A stretch of DNA of 64,000 nt from Clavelina lepadiformis (taxonomy: Eukaryota; Chordata; Ascidiacea; Aplousobranchia; Clavelinidae): contig NC_135242.1 in assembly GCF_947623445.1 (NCBI RefSeq), positions 9,362,001 through 9,426,000 on the forward strand, given 5' to 3'. Positions within the stretch are counted from its first letter, which is position 1; each line of letters begins with the position of its first letter. The notes under the pieces were generated by a model. The model did not search any database, had not been told where the DNA came from, and saw only the letters and a list, made by a program, of their open reading frames with translations. Shown here one piece after another: positions 48,901 through 63,900 of this stretch. The position numbers were made by a program, and so were the translations under genes.

Positions 48901-51900
48901 CTATATCCATGGCAACGTCAGTGAAACAGTGCTACGCCTACACGTTTTACGTAGATCCCGAAACCTTAGTGGAACTATTTTATTTGGATGACATTTTGTT
49001 TGACGTCCGTTTTGATGCCAAACTTATTAAATATCAAATGTGTCTATTTTATTTGTCTCGGTTGCTATTGGTTTTAATTATTGCCATCGAAGTGTGTGCT
49101 ATATACGTTGACGGAAATTCAGATGACATTTTAGATTATTTTGGCATAACCCCAAATGCTTCGTATTTGTTCATTTTACGAGCTTATTCTGCCAAGGAAT
49201 TTGCGGAATGACACACGTCTTCAAAAACTGTCATTAATCTCGGGCTTTCTATCGTCGTTTTTGCTTGGTCGTTTTATCTTACGTACTACCTTACACATTA
49301 CCGCTTTGTTTAAATTTAGAAGTAGATGATTCCAGAGTCCATGTATCCATTAGTGGCGCCCAAGCGTCACAATTGGTTAGTTTAAACTGTTAGCCAACTG
49401 ACTCAGCTGGCTAATCTGAATTAACAGATAAAAAAGCGTTTTATTTTATTTCTGTTTAACTTGACTTTCCAATTTTTGCGAAGCAGATGAGACGACGTCA
49501 GAAGTTTAATTTCGTTTTCGTTGACGTTTTATTGGAAGAAAGCAAAACCGTGGTTTAATGAGAGAGCAAAACTAATGTGCGCTTCATTCGAACAAAATGG
49601 GTATTATATCACCTTTGCAGTTGTATATTAGTAAAAGAAAGGTTTTCATTGGACGAGGTTGCGATAATTATCCGAGATTTTGTCTTGCCGACGATTGAGA
49701 TGTCCTGAAGTAGGTGGTTTTTGGCCCATTGCCTCTTTCTAATTCTATATTGGGTGGTGGAAGTGCATACTTTAATTATTATCAAGTTTTCCATAATGCC
49801 TTTCCCTGAGTCGGTGGTTGGTGTTTTACAACTGTGTCTTTTGCATCTCTTTAAAACCGCAAATGGTGGGGAGAATTATAATGGAACGAAAAAAGGTCCA
49901 AGGAAACCCCAACGCAATTTACTTGAAGGCTCCGGTTTCCTGTCTATTATTCTTATACAGACCTAACGCGACGACCTAACCAACCCTTACAAATTGTTAG
50001 ACGGCCAAAACGCTTGCTTCGCTTCATCTACAAATAATAGACATTGTCTGCGGGTCGCATGGCAAGCGATGTTGTGAAATTTAAGTTGTCATTCACGTGG
50101 ACTATAGAAATAAATAAATTTTCCATAAAAATATTTCCCTGCTCGGTACAATTGAAATATATTTTTCCGTAAATTTTTGGTAATTGGCAATAGCAGTGAA
50201 TATTAATAATTGCTCAAAATTGTTGCGCGACAGCACAGTCTTGTGTCTATTTTAACTTGCCCTATACTCAAATGCGTAAAACCCAAAAAAATCCCAGCCA
50301 CATGGGTAGAGATTTAAAGATTATGTGCCGGGCTGGTACGAGAATGACTATTTTAGTCACGTGATCGCCACTTACAAACGATAGGATAACTTGTTGCGGA
50401 ATATGCTAATAGGTTGGGCAAATTTCAGCAAACCTTGAAACGCAGTTTAATTTTAAACGAAGTAATTGTTTCGATAAAAAACTGTCTAATCTCTTACAGT
50501 GCTTTCCTTATAATAATCGTTGTTATACTCATGAGAATTGCGGCTAATCGAAATTTAATGGAGTGCGGTTTTGATGCAGATTGCAGAGATAAGCGAATCT
50601 TTTGTACATTGTGTGCTAGCCTTAAACAGTTTTAACATGTCGATGCTTTTAAGTTTTAACTTACCATCCATCAGAACCCTGGGCGTGGTTGTCTGGCGGG
50701 CTGAGTTTGCTGCATCCGTTTCCAATTTTTTGCGATACCTTATCTGTACTCCTTATTTCATATCGGGAAGAACTTGCGTATTTGTTCGTGATGATAAATG
50801 ATGTCTGACTCATCTTTGCGGTGAAGAATAGCGGAAGACAATGCGTTAAGGGTGGAGCATACGCGTATATAAAGTGGTCATTCAATGATATATTTATCAG
50901 TAAAAGCTACTCAACATCACCAGAGCATTTCGCTGTTTTAAGCGACGCGCGAGCTATATTGGCGTAATCAACGATTTTGAAAAGGTTTTGTTCAGTAGAA
51001 TTAGGTCTGTTAGTCCGTCTATTCGCGACGCGATATCGTCGACGGAGGAACTTTTGATTTGTTTATTTGGGGAAAATGGGTTTAAAAGTATAAATTGTTA
51101 ACAATTGACTGAGCTGATCGTGTGGGGCCTTTCTACTGTTATGCCAACCAAACATTTCAAATAATGGGCGATTGTTAGCCACAGTTGACCATTACTCTAG
51201 GGAGGCTTTGCTAAATCGGTTAGGCTAGCAGAAGTGACACGTCATCTGCGTTGGAGGCGTCATCGAAATCATTTGCAGCATTCCTGTACCACTCTGCTAA
51301 GAGTGTCACACGGAAAGATACAGTTATTAGGGCAAAAGTTGTCATTTAATGTTGAAGGTAGCTTGGTTTGCATTTGCAATCTAAATAAATTGCTTTGCAA
51401 TGGTGGAGTTTGTTAGCATTCTGTTTTACCATTGTTTTTCAGATATAACAGCGAGCGAATAACAGTTGTTTGCCCGTTTTTTTGTGATGTCACGCACCAG
51501 AGTAATTTACATTATTGTTTTCATGGCTCTTGCTGGTTTCGTCGACTGTCAGCGCTTTCGTTTGCCGGCTTATGGTAACTTGCATCCAATGAATTTTGGT
51601 GAGGTCCATTGCGGGCCGGATAGATCCCGCTATTACAACCGAGAGCCTGATGATGAGACTCACAGCCCGCAGCATTATTATCCTCCGATAGAATCCAACA
51701 TCCACATCATTGCTAATCGACAAAAACGCTGGGCTACAGGTCAAAAGAGTAATCTTTAATGAGCAATTAACTAAATTTCAATGGTGTTGCACGAAGATTC
51801 GTGGTTTAGCTGACATTGCTAAATTTTTGCACGCTGTAAATTTAGTTAGTTGTTCTTTTTAAGACTTGCCGCTTGTCGCTATTGCTTGTAACTGTTTTAG

Positions 51901-54900
51901 TGACCGAGCCTACGGCGAGCGGCGGGGACAGGGCTTAGATGACATTTCGTATGTCTTCTTTACTCTGTCAATATTTATTTTACTACATTGTGCTTATTGC
52001 AATATGTTTTTGTTGTTGCGTATCGCATCAACCTTATTTAGCTCAATGCTCTTACGGTGTTTGTTTCAACGGGGGACGTTGCCAGGATTCTGCCACTCAG
52101 ATGTGCCAGTGCGCGGGCGGATTCACGGGGTCGCGCTGTGAAAACGGTAAGGTGGTAGTTTACAGAATAATAACTTGAACAAACGTGGACTCAACTGATG
52201 AACTGGTGGTGACCTTCGAGCATATTTAATCGACTAAGTCTAGCTCTATTCATTAATGTACGTGATTCGGTGACTTGAATCGCATTTATTTATCTAAAGC
52301 TTAAAAGTGCGATTGCTCTGGATTTTTACATGGCTTTTTGTTGAAATATGGACTAACCGGATTAGACGGACATGCGCTCTTCAAACGCGTAATGTGTGCA
52401 GAAATCGGTATTTGCGGTTACAAAAGTTTTCCTAGGAATGATGGAATTTATACATCGAATTCATTATACATTAGGTCAACATTTACAGTGTCAATTCAGG
52501 GGTCATTTTTACAGCTGCTCTTTGCGGTATGAGCGATCTTGGACTTCCAGAGGGATAGGCATTCGAAATTACTTTGAACGACCAGAAATTTTGGAACATT
52601 TTTGCTGCTGTGACCTTGGTAACAGCGTAAACAGAGGAGCAGTTTGTTTGGATTCGGTATTGTCAAATGGTAGCGGGGTTATTTTAGCAAACTGGGTGCG
52701 CCTAGGCTGTATTTTTCCCACCAGATATATAGTAAACTGACATGCCTCAACGAACTTTCACCCGGTGCTGTATATTGCCTGATTTTGGAAATCATCATTA
52801 GCTCATTACGTCACCGCTTAGCGCTTTTGCTGCATAAATATTGTGCAAACTCACTCGCACTTACTACTGATTAAGTTCGAGTGTCTGTGGAATTATTAAA
52901 ATTTTGTGGTTAACCTTCCTAATTACAGATGACTCATGTTCAGCCGCGGAAGGTAAATTAAATAACACAAATACAAGTTGCAAACTCTGCAAAACATTCT
53001 GATCACTTGACTTTCTTTTAAGCAGTTGAGGCGCGGCATTCGCAAAACTAAACCTTTCGAAGGTTAACATTTGCATAAACTTTGTTATACATAACGAAGT
53101 TGCTGAACAAAGTGTTGACTTATCATTAGAATATATGCCAAAATATTTGGTTAACGTTTTGTAAAAAGATATAATCTACCCATTCTTTTCGTTTCGCTGC
53201 GATCGATATCTTCATTGAAAAACTATTCAAGTATACCTTGTGGAAAGATAAGTCTAAATATGGGCAAGGCTATGTTCACGGTTATTTTGGTTCACATAGC
53301 CTACATATTCAGACGGCCAATCATTTGTTAGACTGCTATTGAAGCACACAGATTTTCAACCTGATACGCTGCATTCTGTAACAGCATTTTTCGCACCACT
53401 TAGTAGTACAATACTTCCCAGACTAGGACAATAGCAAAGTGAAAAAATACCACATATTTGTAGCTACTACAAGCAAATAGTTTTGACCTTTGCAATTGCC
53501 AAATGTTTGTATAGAAACTGTTTCAAAACGCTTTCTGAACACATGCTTTTTCAGAAGTTTCATTTCAGATTATGTAAAAATTTGGAAATTGCTGTTCTTT
53601 AAACCATAATCCCTAGTCATTATTTTCTCCATCTAACTTAGAGTGCAATTATAATCCGAATTATCGCTCATTCATCAACAAAGATCGATAACGATAATTT
53701 CGTTCGTTGCTACCCATCACGTATCTCTTTCTATCTTTTAATGTAGATCAGATCAGTATTTTGAATATATCAAAATATCAGCTATCAAGTACCCAGCTTT
53801 GGTGGTTCAAGTGATGGTTTTGGCACTGGTTGACTACCCGTAAATGTCTCCAGATCTGAATTAGTGTTATTGGCATTTTCTTGAAATCTCTATTTTTGCT
53901 AAGGCGTTAACGAGTAGTTTATTTTAGTTTCGCCTATATACTTATCCAAACTTGGTGGGTCAAAGTCCTATACTAGTGTTGGTAAACTATTTCGTTGTGA
54001 CCTGACATTATGCGTTGCTATAGCCATAGCGCGAATGACGCCATCGGCATATTCGCGACCATTATTTGAATTCGTGTCAGGCGGACCATTGGTTGGCATA
54101 GGCGCCCCAAAGTCCCATTATCAAGTGAAATAACGGTAATACGATGAGACTGGCCTAAATACCATTTATAACAACATACCGCTCGTATTCGTCAGCACTC
54201 AAAGAAAGCACCAGCTAGTTAGTGCACCGTAAATACAAAAATAAACAAACGATATTTGTTGACCTCATATTGCGTTTAACAGGAAGCGCAAGTATTTACC
54301 AAATGCAGAGCTACTTTCTCGAAGCTTTTTTATGTAACTCATTTTATTCGTAAAACATTTTTTATGGCTGTCGCGTGAAGGGCATCAAAAACAGCAGCAT
54401 CAAGGTCAGAGATTGCGTTCAGTGTTCGTGTGTGGTTGGATAAAGCAATAAATCACGATAATAGCGTTTAAACTGTTAAAGCTTCGACACATTCAATCAT
54501 GGGAATTTGGGAATGGGAGTTTCAGTTTTTAACAGACAGCTAAATGAGTATTTCGCTTTATTTGATCGATGGCCGTGCATAATGTGACCCTAAATAACAA
54601 TGTGCGCTTCCTGTTGACATATAAATATGTGTGTGTGTGAATGAGAAATCCGCTGGTGGACAATGTATACTGGTAGTTCAAGTAGGACGAAACCAACTGA
54701 CTTCGGAAGCTTTACCTTCCACGATTAACAAAATCGTTTTTGAATTTAATTAAAAAGCTATTTTTTGTGCTTACACCGCTATTGATATCAGATTAAACGT
54801 ATAGAAATTGTCTCTAACCTGTTACGCTCATGTTTCCATAGATTTGAACGAGTGTGCAACTAACAACGGTGGATGCAACCAAATGTGCTGCAACACGTTT

Positions 54901-57900
54901 GGAGGATTCTTCTGCAAATGCAGACCCGGATTTCACCTCGACGCAGACCAAAGGACTTGTATCGGTTAGCGAAGTTAGACCTCGGTTTCTTATTTTTACC
55001 TAACAGCACACCACACATAGCTGACCATGCACTTCGAATACACGCAGCACATTCTGCATGATACGTTGTCGACCAATCACGATGGATTGGTTTCTGACCT
55101 ATTGTTGGCCTAAGTACCACTTAGCGCAAAAGTATGCTTAGACAGTAAATCGCATTAACAGAATGAGATAATCTCATCTACTATTTAAACCCACTTTGAT
55201 CTTGTTGCCTTAGAACCAATGTTGCGTGGATAATCGTGTCATTTTCGCCAGTCCTCTAGCGCTGTAATTTAAGCACTTCACACGAAAAGATACTTATGTC
55301 CACCCCCAACAGAAGTTGATTTTTTATCTCTTAATTGTTCAATTAATGGCTGTTAATTAGTTTCACAGGAGCATTAAGTTACACTTTTGTATATACTTGA
55401 AATGTTACCTGCATGCTAAGCGGCGGTAATCTTTGACATTGACACGCCGTTTGGTTTTTTCTTCGTTCATGAGGATGGTATGTCTCGACGGATATTTTTT
55501 TGCTAGATAAACTGTCGTTTAAGTTTTCCCGAGAAAAGACGCACGATAGAATTTAGGCTTATAAAAATATTCGTGTGGTGCGGTAGCTTGTGTATAATGA
55601 ACGAGACCAATCAAGCATTTTCACTTAGGTAAGGGACCTGAGCCATGGGCGGAAACCGATAGACTATTACGTCTCGCTTCCGTCCCTGTGGAGAACAAGA
55701 GTAGCTTCTTGGCTGTCTTGTCTCCACTATGCGGCGGTTACTTGTTTAGATTTGGGAATGGCCTGAAATTACGTTAACCCAATAGGCTATCGGTCTTTTG
55801 TGATTACAAACAAGCTTTCTGTCCTTTATTCAATATCCTTTCAACATCCTTTGTCATTTCAACTCTTGACGGTTACCTCTGCTGGATTTTTCAGATCTTT
55901 TTCCTCATGTGTAAGTGTTTTTTTTTTAAACGTGACCAAGCGTCTTAAAATTTGCTTAATTAGTTAAGTGTGATAATGTTCATGTGTTTGGAAGCACAGC
56001 CGTGGGCAATGCCCGGTGGTCGCTGATGTAGTTGTTATATATAGATGGCTCTAGTACTCTTTTTATTGTTGCTGTTGTTCTTTTATTGCTCATACCACAT
56101 TAGCTCGCTTCCTGTGCTTATTATAAAGCGTAATTGATTTACGCTTATATGGATATTTATCCACCACTACTTGCTTAGGCAAGTACTGTACGTCATGTAT
56201 ATGCGGTTGGTTTTCATGCTAGAGTTGTGCTATAGTGGTTTCACCAATTTTAAACGCGCACCCGAAGCTTACTGATTTGTAAGAGTTTGTCATAAACGTC
56301 ACAGGATGTGCTACTTGAGAAAATAAGTTCAGCAGATAAGCATGTTTGACCCAGCTGTTGAACTGTTGATAAATCCATGCATTGCTATCTGCAATCAGAA
56401 GCGTTGGTCAAGTCCCAAGAATTGTCTTGCACCACATACCACACCTCTGACGCTAAAGTGCGTACATAAACGTTTATAAGATTTTGCAAGCGGTTGCGCT
56501 ATCATCATAAAACAATTTTGAGATCAATAAGGCGTTATAGAACACTCCAATTGCATTATTTCGTGCGTAAAATACGGGTTTTATAGCTTCTGAGGAAATA
56601 CGTGTAGAGATAGAAGGCCGAGTGTTCAACTTCAGATGTAAAGAAGCAAATAGGAAAAGAATTTCATTACCAAGCTCACAATTTTTGAAGGGCCGCAGCG
56701 GCACGTGTTTTCTTATATCACTTGAATATAAAAAGCAAATTAAACGTTTTATCTTTCAGCGCACCTTGTTCATCAAACGATATTAATCACTTGATTTTAT
56801 GACTGCACAGATAACGACGAATGCGCAAGGCACAATGGCGGATGTGCCCATGAATGTGTTAACATCGAAGGAGGTCATTACTGTCAATGCAACGAAGGAT
56901 ATAGGCTTCATAAAGACGAGAAAACTTGTATCCGTAAGTTTTTTTACTGACTTTGTTTTGGACACTCAATGTTTTCAAAGCACGTTTAATCTTGTCCTTT
57001 TCTTGAACGACGTCTTTAAATTTTTAGCCACAAACATGTGTGAGATAAGGAACGGTGGCTGTGAGCAAATATGCGAACCGCAGGGCACAAGCGGAAGATA
57101 TTTCTGTCGATGTGAACCCGGCTATGTGCTTAACGCAAATGGAAGGACTTGTGACGGTAAGTCTTGTTTTATGAATTACAAAAGCTCGAAAAAAATAATG
57201 TATTTAAACTACCTTCGCAAAACCTGTAAGTTTATATGGGACTTAATTTCCATCTACCCGATGATTTTCTTGCTTTCAGTGGCTGATCCTTGCGAGACAA
57301 ATAACGGCGGCTGCTCGCACACTTGTATTGCCGTTGGGTTTCAAGCCCAATGTTCTTGTTTTGAAGGGTATATGCTGGAACAAGACAATCATACTTGCAC
57401 TGGTTAGTTATGATAAATATGGTTAATATATTAAACACCGTTTAATCATCACAGTTTCATTGCGCTCAGTTATTGTACGGTAAAATAGGTGTTTTATCAA
57501 TTGTTTGCTTTGTGTATGACGCACAACGTATTTGTTTTGCAGACATCGATGAATGTGCCACTAATCTTGGTAGTTGCTCGCACGATTGCGTCAACACTAT
57601 TGGTTCTTACACTTGCATCTGTCACCGTGGTTATGAACTCGGCGTCGATAAGAAAACCTGTTACAGTAAGAGCTTCATGTATTATCTTGCTATGTATGAA
57701 AAATAACATAACAGTTACTTTTCTGTTGGTGTAACTACACAATTTTGTTTCAACACATTTTCAATTAAGTGTGTAATGTATAGCAGATGCCACATAATCG
57801 TGACGATTGTGGCTATATAACTTAATGGATAGTTAGTCCAGCTGTGAGTATGAAGAAAATTCAAGTATCGGGTAACAGCAATGCGCGTTCTGTATTTTCC

Positions 57901-60900
57901 TGTGTCATGTAGTATCTGACCTAGGTGACACAATTATCAAGTAAAAACCGCCGCTTGCCCTTATCTTGTGGCTGGACAAACTCTTTTGGTATCCGCCTTC
58001 TCAATTAGTAATAAAAAAGTTATCTGCCATAGTAGACAAAACGAAGATAATGACATCAAATATTAACTTATCCTTGGGAATAAGCGCAAACGAAGTTCCT
58101 GTTTGTGGTGATTTTTCTAATGTGGTCGTCTTTTTGACGCCGCCTTTGACATAATTTCTCCCCGTTGTCGCCGATAACACTCACTAAAAAGAATATTTGT
58201 TTGTTGTCAAAACATGACCAAGATTTACACAATTCATAACCATTGCTTGAAGTTTATATGCTTCACTTTTCACCCCCAATCAATTATTTACCTACTCTTT
58301 CATGATAAAGTAGCAACATTTCCACCCATCATTAGCTAACTTTATTTCATTTATGCAAAGCAACAGCGATTTAACGATGATTCTTTTATCAGGAATTGAA
58401 ATGGAAGTGATTAAGTCATGCTCTGCCATGAATGGAGGTTGCATGCATGTTTGCAGTGAGGAACTTGGCCGTATTTCGTGCAGTTGCCACGACGGATACC
58501 AATTGGAGGCGGACTCAAAAAGTTGCACTGGTAGGAATTTATTATAATTTGTAATGATTATAGGATTTAAGATAGTGTCTTTTTCGGAGATAACAGGCAA
58601 CCATGTTATCTCTTCTTGGTATCCCTTGTGTGATTAGAACTCTGCACTCATTCTGTTATAGATTTTTCTCAAAAAGTCTTAAAAAAACTAAATCAACATT
58701 AGATCTTTAGTCACGTTTCAAGAAAGTTGTTTCGGTGCTAATGTATTTTCTTCCTGACAGACATGGATGAATGCAACGATGGCACAAAATGTTGTGATCA
58801 AGCTTGCACAAATACACCAGGTGGATATGAATGCAGCTGTAGAACGGGATTCACGTTGCATACAGATGGCTGCGGTTGTGTGGGTAGGTTTGAAGGGACA
58901 TGTTATGATGACAGTATACATCCAATGATATGTCGTCAGTAGCCTACTAACTTGAGTTTTTTCTTCAGATGTGGACGAATGTTTGGATGACAACGGAGGC
59001 TGTGAACAGCAGTGCACCAACAGCGCTGGATCCTATGATTGCGTTTGTGACGGAGGTTACATGCTAGACGAAGATCGGCGGTCATGCATCAGTAAGCACT
59101 AAACATTCACAACAAATAATTTTCAACCGTTGCTTTCAATGTTAATTGCTCGCCGCGTAATGGTAAGTTTATTGTTATTTTAGAGATAATCAACGATTCC
59201 CCGTTAGTGGTGCAACCAGCCAGAGAAGTTGTCTTCCAACCCGAAATAAGAAGGATAGATGAAGGTTCTGAGGATGAGTTTGGAGCGTTGAGCTTTGTTA
59301 CCAGGTATGCAAGTAGTAGAACTAATACTTTACAAGATTTATTGCAATTCGACATGAACAAACAACCTTATGCTTTTACATCGTAGGTGCTTACCTGGCC
59401 GGTTTGGTTACGATTGTCAATATCAATGCTCGGATTGTGAAAGTGGCACTTGCAACGATGAGGGATCTGGATGTGTGTGTGAGGCCGGATATGCGGGCAT
59501 TCTCTGCAACGACAGTGAGTTAACTTCATCATAAGCCGTTCACATATGCTTAGATTTTGAGCTTGCTATAGACGTCAACACCATGCATTTATTTTAAAAT
59601 CACGTTTAAATGATTTGAAGGCTGTCCTGAGGGAACTTTTGGTGAAAATTGTGCCCAAACGTGCACTTGTGAGAACGAGGGCAAATGTGACGCAAAAACT
59701 GGACTGTGCAGATGTCCACCGGGAGTTACGGGAAGAAACTGTGAAAACGGTGAGTTTTGTTCAACGAATATTTGTATACTTCCATGAAGGAATTTTATTA
59801 AATTGTAAACTTGCATGTTCCGTTCATTTGTAATTGAGTTGTGGCGTGCAGGTTGCCGGAAAGGCCTTTTCGGGAGAAACTGCGACCGAAGTTGTCGCTG
59901 TCGTGGAGCTCGCTGTCACCGAACCTTCGGAATCTGCTTTTGTGATCCTGGCAGATACGGACGACGGTGCCACAAAGGTATGTAAATGATTAGATATATA
60001 TATCTTGTGGTTGTAACACAACAGGAATTGATATATCCCCTGTTGGATTATGTATCTATGCTGAATGCCAATACAACTTGTCATTTTCGATCGCGCTTAA
60101 AAGCTAAATTGCTTCTTTTTTATTTTTGTAGAATGTCCCAGATGGACGTATGGTGTCGGTTGCCAGGAGGAATGCGCGTGCCACAAACGACATACAGCAT
60201 CCTGCAACAAGGTTGATGGAACCTGTGACTGCAAGCCTGGATACACTGGAAAAACATGCGCGTCCAGTAAGTGAACCATTTGTTCTTCATCGACCTGCTC
60301 CAATTAACATCGTATTAACTATACCAATTTCCACCTTACTGACAGAATGTGCCCAAGGAACATTTGGCGAGGGATGTACTCAAAGATGTAGATGCGCAGA
60401 AGGAATTGAATGTGATCACATAACTGGAGCATGTCAAAGGGAATGTCCTCCTGGTTTTAGGGGTGCTGAATGTTCACTCGGTAAATATATTGCCAATTCT
60501 ATTGCACTTCAAGACAATCCTGTAAATACTAATAATACCGTATTATGTAGGAAGTAGAACAATTTAATAACCTGGTTCATTTGGCAAAGATCTCAATTTA
60601 TCTTACCAGAATGCAGTGCCGGTACCTGGGGAGCTGGATGTTTGGAAGTATGCTCTTGTGCGCAGGGAAGTGAATGCAACAGAGTTACGGGTCATTGTAT
60701 TTGTGGCCCTGGCAAGACAGGACCAACCTGCGAAGAAGGTGAGCGTCGTAGATTGGTTGATTTCTTGTCTGTTTTGTCTTTATTACATACTTTACGCTAT
60801 GTGTAGATTGCCCTGGAAATCTGTGGGGTGATAACTGCGCCAGGACCTGCCACTGTCTTAACGATGGTAGATGTAACAAACAAACCGGGGTCTGCGAATG

Positions 60901-63900
60901 TCTTGCTGGTTACGTTGGGGCTTTGTGCGCTGACCGTAAGTTGCTTGAAACTTTTTTAAAACAAGTCTAAAATACTGTTAAAGTAAATTACTGTAAGTAT
61001 AAACAATATTATAAAGCATAAACAACAAAAGGTTAGAAACTAGGTTATAAAATGTGATCTACGAACAAGTTTTGTACATTCGATTTACGGAAGTGTTTTT
61101 TAAGCAAATACGTTTGCTCAGGTTGCCCTGTGGGAAGATACGGTATTCAATGCAGAAACCGGTGCAACTGCGGAAATGGCGACTGTAACCCAGTTGATGG
61201 ATCGTGTCGATGCTCTGCTGGATACGCAGGGAGAAATTGTCAAAAGAGTATGATCAATTTTTTGTGCTTTTCATTTCTTTGCTCTTATTGTTTGAAAAGA
61301 TGTAATGTGGTTAGGCCATCAAGTCCAATTTATGTTTTCTGTTATAGCTTGTGGGCTTGGATTCTGGGGTTTGAATTGTGCCAGCAGATGCGACTGTGAG
61401 AACGGAGAACCGTGTGATCCGGTTTCAGGAGAATGCAATTGTGCTGCTGGATGGAAGGGACGCAGATGTGATGAAAGTAAGAAAAAAACCTAAAAAACCT
61501 TTGTTCTGCTGTAGGAGAATCGATCTGAAATTCTAAATGAATAAAACAAAGTTTTTCCTATTAAACGGAGTTAGATTAACGCCAGTTTTTATCAGTGCAC
61601 ATTTTGCAGTGTGTCCATCTGGAAGTTATGGACCTCAATGTCAGCAGGAATGTATGTGTGCAAACGGTGCGATGTGTGATCACGTGAGTGGGGCATGCAC
61701 TTGCACATCCGGATGGCGAAACACTTTCTGTGATAAACGTAAGCTTGAGAAGGATTACTGGAATTTCACAAATTGTTGGGAAACGTATTTAAACCTATTT
61801 GAATGTGATTTTTTTGTCGAGGCAGCTTGCCCAGATGGTTATTACGGTCTGGACTGTTCAAGCACATGTAGCTGTGGTAATGGTGCAAAATGCGACCACG
61901 TGACCGGAGATTGCTCATGCCCACCGGGATGGGTTGGGGACAATTGCAATGAGCGTAAGTAACTATGTGTTAATTCTTAAGGTTAAAAATAATCACATTC
62001 AGTTGACTGTACCAAATATATAACCAATTATGAATATTACTCATTACAGGTGTTACAATAATGTTATCACATGTTACTAAATATTACTTATCTGGAAACT
62101 CTAAATTTCGCGTACTTTTTTCTTGCAGCTACTTCCGTACGAAGTCGTTATAAAAATTTACACAATTTTGATTTTAACATTTACATTTGTTTCTTACTCT
62201 GCTGAAGGACATATGTTCATGTCCGAAACATGTTAGTTCTCGTACATTGTTAATAAATTATGTTTCCTGCGCTATTTACTTTGTTTGCAAATTTATGTTA
62301 TTTAAAGTCGACTTAGTTAAACATTAGTTGTTGAATGCAGCTTCACAAGCGTTCACAACCACATGACTATGAAATTTGTTGATTGGAGATATCATGAGTT
62401 CCTAACATACATTTTTAATTGCCCAGGTTGTGATGAATTTTCTTGGGGTGAAAATTGCAGTAACGCGTGTGAATGCGCTAACGGAGCCAAGTGTGATCAC
62501 GTGACAGGAAGGTGTATTTGTGGCCTTGGCTTCACCGGACCTCGTTGCGACAGGCGTAAGTCGTAATTATTGTATTTTGAGGAACCCGTTGCCAGCTCGT
62601 ATACCTTCATCGAATAAAATCATCGTTAAAATCATATCCGCCCTATACTCAACGTAATGTTCCTTTCCTATTTTTGATAGCTTGCAATGAGAATCACTTT
62701 GGTGCCAATTGCCAGCAAGTCTGCCACTGCCGGAACTCACGTGGCTGTGATCCAGTAACCGGTAGATGTGCTTGTGAGCCTGGATGGATGGGAATCGCCT
62801 GTGAGATGGGTACGAGACCCTTATCTCTAGCGTTTTAAAGCAAATGGTTTGTAAATGAGAATGTACATGCCTTCTTATGGTTGTATTTTACTTGCAGAAT
62901 GCTCTGTTGGTACCTACGGTCAGGGCTGTGAAGCGTTCTGTAATTGCAAAAATGGAGGCACTTGCGACCCCGGCTCCGGGCGTTGCACTTGCAGGCCAGG
63001 CTGGGTGGGACCAGATTGCAGTGAATGTGAGCGAATATTTTTTATGTGCAAAGAGAGGATTGCTTATTAGGGATTGTTAGCTATGAACGAGATCATACAA
63101 AATAAATGCAATGTTACTTACGAATTCGGTTTTCCTTGTCAGCATATATTTTCGGTTACAAGTTCAAGTTAACAAAGTAAATTTAACTAATTTTAGTTCA
63201 TTAAAAAGATAAAAATTATTACATGTTCTAATACGATTTTAATCTATTTTGAGAAGCTTGTGATCCCGGTTTTTTCGGAATGGGCTGTCGGGAAGTCTGC
63301 AATTGCGAAAACTCTAATGGTTGTGATCACGTGACTGGAAGATGTTTGTGCAATCCAGGCTGGCGAGGGGCTCACTGTAACAAAGCCTGCTTGTCAGGTT
63401 CGACTCAGCGATCTGTTGTATTTGCAAGTGCTTTGTTTTACATGGTAAATAGACGTTGTATTGATGAATAGGTCAATTCGGGAGAAACTGTAATGAAGTG
63501 TGTACGTGCTCTGTTGGCGAACCCTGTCATCATATCACTGGAGAATGTTTCTGCCCTCCTGGATTTACGGGTTCTGGATGTCAGAGAGGTATGTTGCACA
63601 AGATAGTATTGACCTTCTGGGATTGATCAGCCATATTTTTTATGACCTCGTAAATTTCTATCTTTTTAGTTTTTGTTTTATGTTGTGCTTTGCACGTGCC
63701 TTTATGCACGTGCACTGCTTGTGATTTTAATTTTAACGTTATTGATTTGTTAGTGTGCGCTCCTGGAAGGTATGGTGAAAACTGTGAGGGAACGTGCGCT
63801 TGTGGTGTCAATTCGCAGTGTGATCCAAGAACAGGAGAGTGCACTTGTGCCCCAGGGTTTTCAGGCGCTGACTGTAGACAAGGTAAGGTTATTTGCGTTA

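Noticed and set aside
48909..49211. 100-codon open frame with good ATG context
   Set aside because: Hydrophobic, unrecognised, and inside a MEGF6 intron; nothing beyond its length supports it.
51441..51748. Exon at 51442-51748 as an internal exon between the EMI exon and EGF exon 1
   Set aside because: Joined from exon 3 in phase 1 it meets a TAA after six codons, so it can only be a first coding exon.
56799..57407. 202-codon plus-strand open frame
   Set aside because: It contains real EGF exons but reads through two introns in a mixture of frames; the spliced exons 56811-56933, 57028-57156 and 57280-57402 explain it better.
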